Positions 9,718 to 21,400 of a stretch of 64,000 bases of DNA are shown one piece after another. A program made the translations under genes and the position numbers. Each line of letters starts with the position of its first letter. Position 1 is the first letter of the stretch. The notes below the pieces were generated by a model, which was given only the letters and a program-made list of their open reading frames with translations, ran no database searches and was not told where the DNA came from. This DNA is from Bremia lactucae (taxonomy: Eukaryota > Oomycota > Peronosporomycetes > Peronosporales > Peronosporaceae). The stretch lies in the NCBI RefSeq assembly GCF_004359215.1, contig NC_090615.1, positions 5,410,491 through 5,474,490 of the forward strand, read 5' to 3'.

Positions 9718-12239
9718 ATGCTTCAGACACGTCGTCTGATATTGACGTCGTGCATTCATGCGCCCTTACAACGTAATTTCCTTCAAGTTTGCAGCGCAAA
9801 TTGTCTACTGCAGCAGCCGTGTACGCCAGTAATTCGATTCTGCTCGACTGATGCGGCTAATTCCGTCACAGCAGTTCCTCCAGCAGCGCATAAACACAAT
9901 ACTTCTAAGCGCCGCAAATTTAAAAAAAACAAGCAAAAAACAGTGGTGAGTGCAGCCTCTGCTACTCCTGATCAAGCAAAGGACAATGCTGATGAATCGA
10001 TAAAGACTGCGGATAACGTGGCTGAAAAGACAAATAAAGTGGCCGAGGATGTGACAATGTCAAAGCCGCTTGTGCCAAAAGTAAAGCTTTCGCAGAAACA
10101 GCGTAAAATAACGACGAAAAAAGAGGTGGAGGAGAAAATACTAGCTGGAGTGGTCCGTAAAGACTCGAAAGTAACGACAGTGACAGCTATCGCGACACAA
10201 AGTCCAAAGAAAGACAAGCAGGACAAGTCTTCTCCGGCTCAAGTAGCGACAACTGTCGCTACACAAAGCTTCAAGAAGGACAAGCAAGACAAAAACTCTT
10301 CGATTCAAGCCGCGACAGAGACGGCATTAGTATGCGCAAGCAAATCAACTGATCTACCGAGTATCAATACAGAGACAATTACAACAACTTTGCAAGAAAT
10401 TGCTTCGTTACAGAAAACCCTCCCAAGTGAGACTGCCATTGCGTCTTTAATCACAAAACTTCGTCAAATTTCGTTTCAAGATGCGCATGAGTTGTTTGAT
10501 TTGTATCGCAATTATGGCAATCCGTATTTGGATGAAAATTTCTTAACGCCCGGCGTGTTGGCGTGTTGCGAAGAGAAAAAGCCCACCGAAGGGCTTGATA
10601 TCGTTCGTGATATGCTTGATCAAGGGCGAAAAGTCGACGAATCCACTCTACGGACACTCTTTGATGCGTGTGAAAAAGCTTCGGCAGCAGTTGAAGTGAT
10701 TGAGTTGTGGCACTTAATGGAAAAGGCTGGCATGAAGCTTCAATTGACCGATTACAACCGCTTTTTGAACATTTGTTACCAACAAGAGTACCTCGATGGC
10801 GCTATTCAAGTACTCAAGCAGCTTCGGCTACTACGTTCGATTTCCGTGCACACGTACATGCATTGGCTACTCCGTGCTTCGATTGTCTGGCGCTCCGATG
10901 CCTTTTTTGATCTGTTAATGGAAATGCGATTGTCTCAAGTCGAACCCGAAATCATGTCGCTAACTTCGCTTGAATCGGGTCGCAAAGATCGCGCGTTGAC
11001 GGTCATGGAAGGCGTTCGTGCCGTTGGATTGGACCCGTGCTTTGCAATGGCATCGGTCTTTTCCTCCATGCAAGCCTCTGTGTATCAGAACGGACCCAGT
11101 TATCAGGCTTTAACAGCACAAGATCTTCAACACGCTCGCGAAAAATTCAACGGTCTCACACCAATTGAGCTCGAGTGGCCCGTGAGTCCCACCCCTCAAG
11201 TCCTTGAGACTCAAGCAGCAGGATTATTACTTGAACGAGAGACTTTTCGCCGACTCAAGCGTCAACAAGTGAATCATATTGATAAGCTCTTGGAAATGCT
11301 TCCAATTACCACGAATATGACCATTAATTTACGCAAGCAATTGCTGCGCATGTCATTGCTCGTGAACACGCATCGTGTTCGTCGAGATCGAATTCAAATT
11401 TGTAAAGAATATGACAGCGGGCGTAGCTTGATTGAGCTTTCCACGATACACAATTATCCTCCCGTGTCTTTAATGCGAGTCATTTTACGTGCCAAGGGCA
11501 AAAGTCAACTCGAGATCAAGGTACGTTACTCCATCGTTGGGTTGATTGAGAGAAAACCTAAGTACTTTAAATGTGATTCAGGAATCGTTGGCACGACCGA
11601 GTTTAAACCTCTCAAAACGTGACCAGCGAGAGTTACGTAGAGCTATTGAGTACGATAGCATCCACAAGAGCGATCCCCTTATTGAGGCTCCGCAATACGA
11701 TGCTGCTTCGTTAGAACGGGCTATTGAACACTATTTAAAGGCCGCAGGCATTCGTCTCAAGTAAAGTGCTTGTTTAAAACATGTTTTTATCAAGCGTGTC
11801 TCACTTTAATATTGATTGCAGAACTCAAAGTGAATTAAGCGCTGACCAAGCGGTGACTCATGGACGAACCGTCATTTCACCCGACATTCTATTTCTCGAT
11901 CCGGTCATTATTAATGGCGTGCCAATTCGATGGATTGATGCCAAAAATTACTACGGTGCCCACATTGTGAGCAAGCGATTGATTTCAACGCAATTATCGA
12001 ATTATGTCAAAGAGTGGGGTCCAGGTGCCATTGTCTTTGGCATGGGCTTTAGCGACATGTTTTCCCTTCCTGGTGTCATGTGTCTCGATACGACGCCACT
12101 TCCAACGTCACGAACAGAAGCAGCGAAAGTCCGTATTAAATCCTTTTTCCACTCGTGTCTCAATGTTTTTCGTTGGCGAAAACATTTGGGCAGCGAGCTC
12201 ACGCAGTACTACCGCCCAGCAAAGCCATCCGAGAAATAA
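9718..12239 (+). CDS. Mitochondrial-type PPR-like protein fused to a CDIN1/TPD nuclease-like domain
   Basis: I assign three exons: 9718-11520, 11582-11760 and 11822-12239 (799 aa). Both introns are 61 nt (GTACGT...CAG and GTAAAG...GCAG) and in phase. The N-terminus (MLQTRRLILTSCIHAPLQRN) looks like a mitochondrial presequence. Residues about 60-220 are Lys/Ala/Thr-rich and low in complexity. Residues about 220-420 contain helical-hairpin repeats of PPR character (VDESTLRTLFDACEKASAAV, LTDYNRFLNICYQQEYLDGA). The C-terminal part resembles CDAN1-interacting nuclease 1. It has a helix-turn-helix-like YPPVSLMRVILRAKG, then SPDILFLDP, RWIDAKNYYG and WGPGAIVFGMGF. PD followed by D-x-K is the PD-(D/E)xK nuclease signature. 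In animals CDIN1 works with codanin-1; here the presequence suggests an organelle nucleic-acid role, which is inference. Confidence 0.75.
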
Positions 12240-12354
12240 AACCTGTTTTTTATTAAAAAGAACCACATTTCGACCGTAGGGAATAATAAAAAAACATGTT
12301 TTATTCAGTTAGGTGTTGTCCTGGAATTGTATCTTTTGACAAACACTTTGCGAA

Positions 12355-14168
12355 ATGGGGGCACGTCGGAGTTGGCAGTATTTAGTTGATTGCTTACGGG
12401 ACCCCCCACGGAGCGATTTTGCATTTGTGCCACATCAGTACATTTTGGCCCCACTTGAGCTCTCGCAAGCGTCCAATCACTCAGTAGACGATGCAAGTAC
12501 TCCCATTCTCTCGCGGTCAGTGGTCCGTGTCGTTGCTTTTTTGAATCAATACGAGCACTCGTGACTGACTAGTGTATCTATAGACCCGAATATTGTCAAA
12601 AGAAGCGATCACGACAGCGTAATTCGTTCTTTATCCTGCATATGATGGTCATGGGAATTGCGGGCGTCGCATGTGCGTGGCTAACGCGCTTTCCCATGAC
12701 TCCCGAACGACTCTATAACATGCAAGTGGACATTTTTCGAGCCAAACACGAACATGCGGATTTTTTTTACCATTCGTGCTTGTATTTGGGTACTGTCTTT
12801 GGAGCCGTAATTGGTGGATATTGTGGTGATCGCCTCGGGCGAGCCGGTACCTTAGAGCTCGCGGCAATTCCACTGATTGTGGGATGGGTACTCATTGGAG
12901 TTGCGTATGGAGAGCTCACGGTGCTGATTGGACGATATTTGCTCGGAGTAGCTGCGGGGATACTTAACGTAATCGTACCCGTGTATCTTGCAGAAGTAAG
13001 CGCTGCACACACACGAGGACGAGTATTATGCGCGCAAATGCTTGTCTCAGCACTAGGAGGCATGTGTTACTTGCTGCTTGGAGCGCTCTTTATGTACTTG
13101 AGCCATCAATATCTTGGATTCAACCTCATGGAATGGAAAGTCTTAGCGCTGGCTGGCGTCATTCCTGGTTTATTGCTTCTCCTTGTCGCCCAAAAGCTGC
13201 CAGATTCGCCCACGTGGCTCATATCACGCCATGACGACCGCGAAGCTGCGTATAAAGTGCTGTTGAAACTCTACGATCGAAATCAGCGTGTAGCGGAGAA
13301 CGAGACGAACGCAATTATTCATGCCAAGGTACTTGGAGCGACCGAGCAACGTCACCACGGTGCATTCTTTCGACCCGTGCTTCTGTGCGCAACTCTGTTT
13401 ACACTGCGCACAGTGAGTGCATTTCTACTTGAGCCCGCAATTACTTCTTCACTTGCTAACGCGCGAGTCCGAGGCAATAATGGCACGTCGACTTCAACGT
13501 CCTTTGTCCTCACCCTCATGGGAGTGGCTATGACAGGAGCGAAAGAAGAGCTCCTTGCTATAACGTTCGTAGCTGCCGTAGCCTCCATCATGGGGATGAT
13601 TGCATGCTTTTATTTTGTCGACACTCGAGGACGACCTGCCGCGTTACAATGTGGCTGTTCCCTTGTAACACTTGCCTGTGTGTTTCTATTACTCTCGCTC
13701 TACCAAAGCGTCCCTCCAACGAGAGACCATGGCGTGTCATTAAATGACTTTGGCTGGGCAGCCATGTTGCTCGCCAATGCCGGACACCAGCTCGGTCTTG
13801 GTGTTGTACCGGTGATTATTCTTAGCGAATTGTTTGCAGTTAAACACCGTATGAACGCAGTGAGTCTAGTCGTTGTGTGGGAGACAATCGTAACGACTGG
13901 ACTTGCCCATGCCCTTCCAGCGTTGCGCGCGTCAGCACGAACGTCGGTGTCTATTGCCACGTTTTGTGTCTCGATCGTCCTCCTATGCAACATAACAGGC
14001 GCGGTGTTGTCCATGTGGTACATTCCAGAAACCAAAGGTCGAAGCCTTCAGGATATTGAAGCCATTCTATGCGGATGGCAACCGGCAACTCCTCGTCGTT
14101 GTACGTCCTCAAACGTGCGACTTGAGTACGGTAGTAATGACATATATATTCGAAGAAGTTTAGAGTAA
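12355..14168 (+). CDS. MFS transporter, sugar-porter type
   Basis: The protein has 12 hydrophobic helices with sugar-porter signatures: GDRLGRAG between helices 2 and 3, PVYLAEVSAAHTRGR after helix 4, and IPETKGRSLQDIEAIL at the C-terminus. The family moves sugars or related small molecules across membranes, often with protons. The frame from ATG 12642 starts inside the first helix. I therefore propose an upstream exon 12355-12515 (MGARRSWQYLVDCL...) joined over a 68-nt intron (12516-12583, GTCAGT...CTATAG, branch-like CTGACTAG), giving 581 aa with a 75-residue cytoplasmic N-terminus. Phase is consistent, but the donor is not ideal. The loop between helices 6 and 7 is Thr/Ser-rich. The gene starts 115 bp after the preceding stop. 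Substrate is unknown. Confidence 0.85.
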
Positions 14169-14196
14169 AAAAAACAATAAATAGATTTCGCTAAGA

Positions 14197-14886
14197 CTAT
14201 GTGGTACTTGTTTGCAAACAACGCGAGTTACTCGCGTCAGCTTCGAGTTGTCGCGTGTCGGCAGCTACGGGCGGGAGTTGCTCCAAAACCTGCTCCAATG
14301 AGCGACACCACCAGGACTGTGTGCGATACTTTAAGCGATCGTAGTACCCGAGGCGACGCAGATCGTCGTGGAACGCGTGCATGTGCACGTGGTCGATACT
14401 GTTAAATGGTGGCACATGGAACGAGTAGCGCACAGGATACTTGCGACTGTCGTCACGTTCCTTGGCTTGGAGACCGAAACGTTCGTAAATCGATCGATTC
14501 TCGGGGCCTTCTTCGGTCATTAAAGCCCTGGCGACGTGATGCATTCGCATGAGAAGCCCACGATGTCGCGCCGCGAGTCGATTCACGTTCCGAATGTGCG
14601 CACGTGGCACGATGAGGACGTGGCTAGGCACGATGGGACGCAGCGGACGGAACACGACGATTTCGTCGTCTTCGTATAGTAAAGGCTCGGTGCGCGTGCG
14701 CAAAATCTCACAAAAACGACAGCTGCACACTTGTCCGTCACGAAAGTAACGGACGCCCTTGCGCCGCGAGAAAACGCCGACGTTCAGTTGCAGTGGGGGG
14801 AGTACGCTGTTAGAAAGACGCGCGAGACTCGAGACGCTGCTGAGCGTTGTAGTGTCAGCGCTGGGTAGGGGGGTAGACATACTCAT
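14197..14886 (-). CDS. HIT-domain (histidine triad) protein
   Basis: I start at the first ATG of the frame (MSMSTPLPSADTT), giving 229 aa; a GTG 72 nt upstream is not a credible start. The N-terminal ~65 residues are Ser/Leu/Arg-rich and could target an organelle. A CSCRFCEIL cysteine pair precedes the HIT core (VFRPLRPIVPSHVLIVPRAH). The histidine triad is HVHMHAF in FNSIDHVHMHAFHDDLRRLG. HIT proteins hydrolyse or transfer nucleotides (AMP-lysine, dinucleoside polyphosphates, adenylated DNA ends). The spaced CxxC plus HIT resembles several eukaryotic HINT relatives, but the exact substrate is not visible. It converges tail-to-tail with the MFS gene, with 28 bp between the stops. Confidence 0.88.
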   Translation of the reverse strand: MSMSTPLPSADTTTLSSVSSLARLSNSVLPPLQLNVGVFSRRKGVRYFRDGQVCSCRFCEILRTRTEPLLYEDDEIVVFRPLRPIVPSHVLIVPRAHIRNVNRLAARHRGLLMRMHHVARALMTEEGPENRSIYERFGLQAKERDDSRKYPVRYSFHVPPFNSIDHVHMHAFHDDLRRLGYYDRLKYRTQSWWCRSLEQVLEQLPPVAADTRQLEADASNSRCLQTSTT

Positions 14887-16172
14887 GCACACTGGCGTCG
14901 AAGAAATTCCTTTGTGGTGATGAAATCTGAGCTGGGCCGCAAGCGTGAGAGCAGCCACCGTAAACGAGGAAAGTTATTTCGTCGCACTTAATTGGATCAT
15001 ATCGTAAATCGTGCAGGTTGCTAAAAGTGTGTTAGGTTTTAAACATTCTCTTTGACTTTGCTATGCGACATGCTTCCGTAAACATAAATTGTTTAGCTAT
15101 TTAAGGCCAAATCTTCGAGGGAGCTGAATAAAGTTGTCGATGCGACGGTTTTGACGTAACTGTTAGCTACCGTACTCTCTGTGCTTATTTATCGGACCAG
15201 CATTTCAATCGGATCAGACTCGCACCAAAATAGTATTGACTTCGCGGTTGCTATTGAAGTTTTAAAAAGATGTGTTTATGCAGGTATGACAGAGGGTTGA
15301 AATTGTTCGAGTGTGCCATCCAAAACATTGCATTTGGCTGAATTTTTAATTTTTAAAAACTGGATAATTTCGAAAAGAAAGCTCCCCTTTTGGCATAGCC
15401 ACACCCCTTCCCACATAAAATATTTTCACTGTATGGCATAAAAACAGCACAAAGATTCGCCTTTTGAAGCACTTCCGCTAAAGTTGGTAGAAGTAAAGTA
15501 AAGTAAATTCATCCTTAGCTTGGCCTCCAAAGACTAACTAACATGCATGCCCTTATCGCTTATTTTCAACTTCTCCCTCGCTGCTCGGTTTGCTGCTTTT
15601 CTTTTCGCTCTGTTTATGTCTGCCAATCAATTACGGGCGCTCTTGGCTTTTTCGCATTGATAAAAACCTAGAATAATAGTTACTTGTTTGCGACTGCGTT
15701 AGTTCTGGAATTAATTTTAAGAAACATTTATTCCGAGTTGTTAATATGAAAAAGCGGTATTGAGGATGGTAGTGACTTGTTCGCGACTGCAGTAGTTCTG
15801 CCTACCTCTACTGCCTTTTCGATTAACTGCGTTATACATTTAACATCGCCAAACGGAAACACGGTTTCTGATGTGTTCAGGGGTAGTCACATCCAATGCA
15901 CTACTCTCATGTAGATAAATAGGTCCCTAATTTATAGGGGCTAAATTTTCCAAAGACCAAAAGGGCGATCTAAAGACGATTCTTAGAAATAACTTTGACT
16001 TTTGGCTGCAGTGAAATGACCTGCCATAAGCCACAATTTCCTTATGTTTCAGTTTTTGTCGGCTTTCTTCGTAATTTCTTTGTTGAAAAGCATCTTGCTA
16101 TTTAACATGAAAGTACGCATTTTTTGCGAAATCTTTTTGCAGATCTTTAGAGATTCTGGAGTTGGGAAGGCC
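14887..16172. other. Intergenic region, no gene seen
   Basis: About 1.3 kb with no supported coding sequence. The left end should contain the promoter of the HIT gene. A short AGTAAAGTAAAGTAAAT direct repeat lies near 15490. The right end abuts a Gypsy LTR. Confidence 0.5.
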
Positions 16173-16609
16173 TGTGACGGGGCACTGCCGACTTGTACTG
16201 CTTCAGTACAAGTCTACTTCGCACTGCCTCAAAGCAAGTGGTGCCTCACGTCACTTCACGTACACTAGTACGTGCAGAGGAAGACTCTCTTCAAAATACT
16301 TGCTTTAAAGAGGGTTAATTAAAAACTGTATTAAGATAACGAGGTTCTTCTTGACTATCTACTTAATACTAACTTAATTATAAACTAATACAAACATGTA
16401 ATAAAGTCTTATCTGTCTTTCTCTTTGCGCGCGTTCAGCGCTGACTGGACCGCGGAAAAATTAGATATAATGGTCTATATCTACCAATGGATAAGCTTTT
16501 AGTAAATACCATGTAAAGTAATATTCTTCAACTATTATCTACATGTTAGATTACATATTAATTAACAGCCTTTAAGTGTTAATTGCATGTAACGATACAC
16601 CCCGTTACA
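16173..16609 (-). repeat. Gypsy LTR, subfamily A (3' LTR of element 1)
   Basis: On the plus strand it begins TGTGACGGGGCACTG and ends ACCCCGTTACA. Read on the minus strand it starts TGTAACGGGGTGTATCG. It is 437 bp long, exactly like the LTR at 49719-50155, and shares the subfamily A segment around CAGTCAGCGCTGAACG. The end hairpins (TTGTACTGCTTCAGTACAA) are present. Confidence 0.9.
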
Positions 16610-16688
16610 TCACCCCTCACTTAAACGACAATCACTCTGACTGTCATTGGGGAGAGTGGTCACTATGACACCACTTTTATTAATAACG

Positions 16689-18411
16689 ATGTTGATTGGT
16701 CCGATACATCATTTTTAATTCTGTCGCATGATTAACAAGTCCATGCGGTATGCGAATAGTGCGGCGCCTTTGGCTGCGGTTCATGCAGCCGCGGGCAACG
16801 CATTATTGTCTCTTGCGGCAGACGTTCCATCTGCCGTAGTGCCATCTTCTCCCGCAACTCAACTCTGAATGTTGCGGGTGCACGTGGTAATACACCACGT
16901 GAATGCGACATCTCTTTGGAGGTCGACTACGAATGCGAGTCGGACGAAATGGCCGACTCGGGGAGAATAGAACAGTCGCCTGATCATCGTCAGGCGGCTG
17001 ACAATGAGCCTTCAAACGAGAAGGCTCATTCGAGTAGACGTGCTGGTAGCATTCGCTACAGCATGTTCGGTACCGACGATGAGGATGATTCCTCATCGCC
17101 AGCACCGTCTCCCGTGTCGTCACCCGCACATATTTATGTGCGTGGTGATGACAATGGCGCAAGCCATCGTAAAAAAGTTCTTGTGGTATACCTGCTCCAG
17201 TGGGTACCACTCAGAGGATCGTAGACACTAAAGTGTCTCGTCATATCCCTGAGAAGAAGCCGTGGTTTTACCCAAACAGCTGATCAATACCTTGTCAGGA
17301 GAGACCACTCCATACAATAAATATCCTCTATTTATTGCGACAAAGCTACATGGCCTTGATCCCAGCGCGAAGCACTTTCGCGCTGAGGAAGATTTTACCT
17401 CGATGTTTTTAAGCATCAATGGTATAGTGGCAACAATAAGCGAGATAAAGTCTCCCTTACGCAAGTCTGGAGCGCGTTTACTCGCAACGTCAAAAACATT
17501 GGACGCGAAGCCTAGCTTTTAAAGTCTTAACGCTATTTAGATTGAGAAATGAGCTCCAACCGGTGCAAGGTATAAATTGTCGGCTGTCTCATGTGGGGTG
17601 ATCCCTGTCCGTGTTGTGTTGACAAGACGAAGCGAGTAAAAGGGGATGTCTATTCCCTTTCTTCGCCCTGGGAATGGGCTCGAATCTCTATCGAGACGCG
17701 CGATGCGATTGACATTTTGCAATCGATTTACAAGCGCCAGGGCACGCGTATTTTTCGATGGACCTTCTGGTCCATCGGATGGGGTCTCGTCATACTGACG
17801 GACGAGGCCCTCGACGTCAACTATCAGCCGGGAACGAGGCTCTTAGCTGTCATGTGATGGTGGATAACCGCGCCAGCAAACAAGATAACTCGTTCGCTTC
17901 CCGTTAACAACACGGTAGTTTTGAATACGTTACACAAGAAAACGTTGACCACGTGGGAATCCACCAATGGTTGTGGCGGAGGAGGGGAATTTTGATCCGA
18001 CCCATGTGTCGGATCAAAAGTCGAAGATTGACAAACTCGATCGCTTTCTCCATGATTTGGAAAAAGGACTTGATCACGAGCACGGTAAGCGTCACTCGTT
18101 GGAGCAGACGGTGCCGACTCACCGTATCGAACGGTTGGAAGACCGTTCGGAAAGTGCGAACTTAATGTTGGAGTACGAACGGAATTAATGCGCTCTTCGT
18201 GATGAGCTTTCGTCAGCTCATCGCGGTTCGAGGATCTTCGGACCCGACATGAGAAATACCAGATTCAACATGAGAATCTGGTTCGCGATCACAAGAATCT
18301 ATTAGGGATTCTTAAAAAGTGTGGTCAGATCCGCCCTCGGAAGAAACCGCGTACTGATGGTACGGGTGGAGCCGACCAACAACGTAGGATGCGTTCGCAT
18401 CTTAAGTAGCA
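16689..18411 (+). pseudogene. Antisense ORF of Gypsy element 1 (aORF copy 1)
   Basis: This plus-strand coding relic lies opposite to the element's pol. It starts at ATG 16689 (MLIGPIHHF), 80 bp from the LTR. In the order read: LLSLAADVPSAVVPSSPAT; an acidic VDYECESDEMADSGR segment; GTDDEDDSSSPAPSP; KLHGLDPSAKHFRAEED; WGDPCPCC; SPWEWARISIETRDAIDILQ; a coiled-coil stretch (KIDKLDRFLHDLEKGLDH, HSLEQTVPTHRIERLEDR); and a basic end KKPRTDGTGGADQQRRMRSH closed by TAG at 18411. Stops (e.g. after HHF) and frameshifts make it a pseudogene. It aligns segment by segment with the copy at 47956-49643. The tail overlaps the end of pol on the other strand. Function is unknown; neither Gag nor Pol motifs occur. 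Confidence 0.65.
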
Positions 18412-21400
18412 ATTCTATTGTGTACGCATTGCCTATGCGATGGAGTACACGAGAAGGTCTAATGAACTTGGGTAGTTGCTTACTGCTATCCACATAAGTG
18501 ACTTTCGCTTAGGCAAGTCTACAGCAGAGAGTAGTATTCAGGCATTAATTTTAAATGAATGAACATTTGCTCTTCCATGTTTGTCTGCATTCCGTTTCTG
18601 TCGGTTCACTGCGTTAGCAATGGAATCCTGAACGAAACGGATTACTGATTCTCGAGCCAGTAGAAATTCCTTTGCTGGGCCCATTTGCTTTGTCTTTTAA
18701 TGCGCTTTTTTGCGCACTGCCATGAGATCTTTCTCATTTTGATGTCGATTGCTTCGACATCGACGTCGTTCGCGTCGTTGGTAACTTCGACGCGTGATGA
18801 GCATGAGACAGAAATGGCTTTGCTCGTGCAAGTTCCCCCTTAAATTAGGGGATCCCTCTAATGAATGGCTATGCGTGGATGGCTTAAGCCATTCACGAAG
18901 AACGATGTATGCGTTGTAGACGCATGCTCCGAAGTACTGATGGCGAATTCGACCATCGGTAAAAACTCGCTCCACTTCGGATACGATTGGACGTTACCTC
19001 GAAGTATCTCTTCGAGGACGCGATTTACGCGTTCTGTTTGACCAACCGTTTCTGGATGGTCGGATGTTGACATAGTCAGCCGTGTTCCGAGATATCGGAA
19101 CACGGATTGCCAGAACTCCGCCGTGAATCTCGGATCTCTATCCGAAACCAATTTACGGGGTAACCCATGGAGTTTGAATTCCGTGTCGATAAAGACACGG
19201 GCACAACCCGGAGCCGTAATCGACTCTGGTACTGCAGCAAGATGTACTATATTGCTGAGTCCGTCTACAAAAACAAGGATTCCATTGTTTTTCTGATCGT
19301 CTTCAGGAAATCCGAAGACGAAGTCCATAGATACGGACTGCCAACACTCTGCCGGAAGTGGTAGAGGTTGAAGAGGATGCACGGGATAAAGGGCTAGGCT
19401 TCACCCGTTGACATACCTCGCACAAGCGACGCGCTCCGCGCCGTCTGTATCGTATTGCATTAACGCGCAGCCGATTGCGAAATCGCTGGCGTCACAGACC
19501 GCATGGAATGGTCTGTCTTGATCTGCAATTCCCAAGATGGGCGTTTGCTTCAAGCTTTACTTGATACTTTCAAAGAAACGCTGACAATTAGCATTCCATA
19601 GCCATTTCTCGTCTTTTTCAAGAGACGAGAGAGATGAACTGTCATCTCAGCTTAATTGCGGGAGTACTCGTGCAAGTACGCCGCTAAACCAAGGAACTTT
19701 CTAAGTCCGTTGTCATCGACTGGAACTGGCCAGTCGGTGATTGCCTTGATCNNNNNNNNNNNNNNNNNNNNNNNNNNNNNNNNNNNNNNNNNNNNNNNNN
19801 NNNNNNNNNNNNNNNNNNNNNNNNNNNNNNNNNNNNNNNNNNNNNNNNNNNNNNNNNNNNNNNNNNNNNNNNNNNNNNNNNNNNNNNNNNNNNNNNNNNN
19901 NNNNNNNNNNNNNNNNNNNNNNNNNNNNNNNNNNNNNNNNNNNNNNNNNNNNNNNNNNNNNNNNNNNNNNNNNNNNNNNNNNNNNNNNNNNNNNNNNNNN
20001 NNNNNNNNNNNNNNNNNNNNNNNNNNNNNNNNNNNNNNNNNNNNNNNNNNNNNNNNNNNNNNNNNNNNNNNNNNNNNNNNNNNNNNNNNNNNNNNNNNNN
20101 NNNNNNNNNNNNNNNNNNNNNNNNNNNNNNNNNNNNNNNNNNNNNNNNNNNNNNNNNNNNNNNNNNNNNNNNNNNNNNNNNNNNNNNNNNNNNNNNNNNN
20201 NNNNNNNNNNNNNNNNNNNNNNNNNNNNNNNNNNNNNNNNNNNNNNNNNNNNNNNNNNNNNNNNNNNNNNNNNNNNNNNNNNNNNNNNNNNNNNNNNNNN
20301 NNNNNNNNNNNNNNNNNNNNNNNNNNNNNNNNNNNNNNNNNNNNNNNNNNNNNNNNNNNNNNNNNNNNNNNNNNNNNNNNNNNNNNNNNNNNNNNNNNNN
20401 NNNNNNNNNNNNNNNNNNNNNNNNNNNNNNNNNNNNNNNNNNNNNNNNNNNNNNNNNNNNNNNNNNNNNNNNNNNNNNNNNNNNNNNNNNNNNNNNNNNN
20501 NNNNNNNNNNNNNNNNNNNNNNNNNNNNNNNNNNNNNNNNNNNNNNNNNNNNNNNNNNNNNNNNNNNNNNNNNNNNNNNNNNNNNNNNNNNNNNNNNNNC
20601 CAAGAAGTGGTATTTCGCTTGCAGCGAATATACACTTCTTGAGATTTGCATACAACTTATGCTTTCGCATAAGTGTAAGAACCTGACGAACGTGAGTTTT
20701 ATGAACTTCCACGTCCGTCTTACCGTCCATGGCCCGGCTATGGACGAATACATCGTCGAAATAACTCGGTGCGAAATCCCGCACCGGTCTCAACAGATTT
20801 GTTACACATCTGTTGAATGTTGCAGGGGCGTTACTAAGCCCCTGAGGCATCACTAGCCATTCCCAGAGCATCCCACTGGGGGTGCTCACTGCTGTGTACG
20901 GGATGTCCCGCTCACGCATAAGGATTTGATAGAACCCATCCATCAGATCCATAGAAGAAAATATCGTACTCTTAGACATACCATCTATGATTACGTCTTT
21001 TCTCGGTATTGGCGTTTGAGCCGGTACTGTTGCAGCATTCAGTTTATTGAATGCGTGCACTATCCGCCACCCTCCTGTGGCCTTTCGCACACAGAAGGTC
21101 GGAGAGCTATGTGGGGAGGTCGATTCCCTCATATGGCCCGCTTTGACTCGACCGGTAAATTCTTTATCGATCTCAAGTACTTGTCCACGAGGCAGTGGTC
21201 ACTGCTTCATGACACAGTACTTCGAGCCCGGTTTGAGCTCGATCTCATGTCGAGTGCCTTTGTCTTTAAGCAACTCGCATGGAACTGTTTCAGGGAATAC
21301 GTCCCTGAATTCCACCAAATCCTGGTATAAAGGATTTGTCTAAAGTGGCTTCCAGGATTGAGTAGTATATCTCTCAATCCGAGTCTTCGCATCGAGGATA

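Noticed and set aside
13352..14035. Minus-strand frames opposite the MFS gene
   Set aside because: They are shadows of a strongly coding plus strand with 12 membrane helices.
16044..16268. Plus-strand 74-codon frame
   Set aside because: Its second half is LTR sequence and its first half is T-rich intergenic sequence.
19652..20753. Long frames of 300-480 codons
   Set aside because: They are made long by the 848-N gap. Only the ends are real Gypsy pol sequence.
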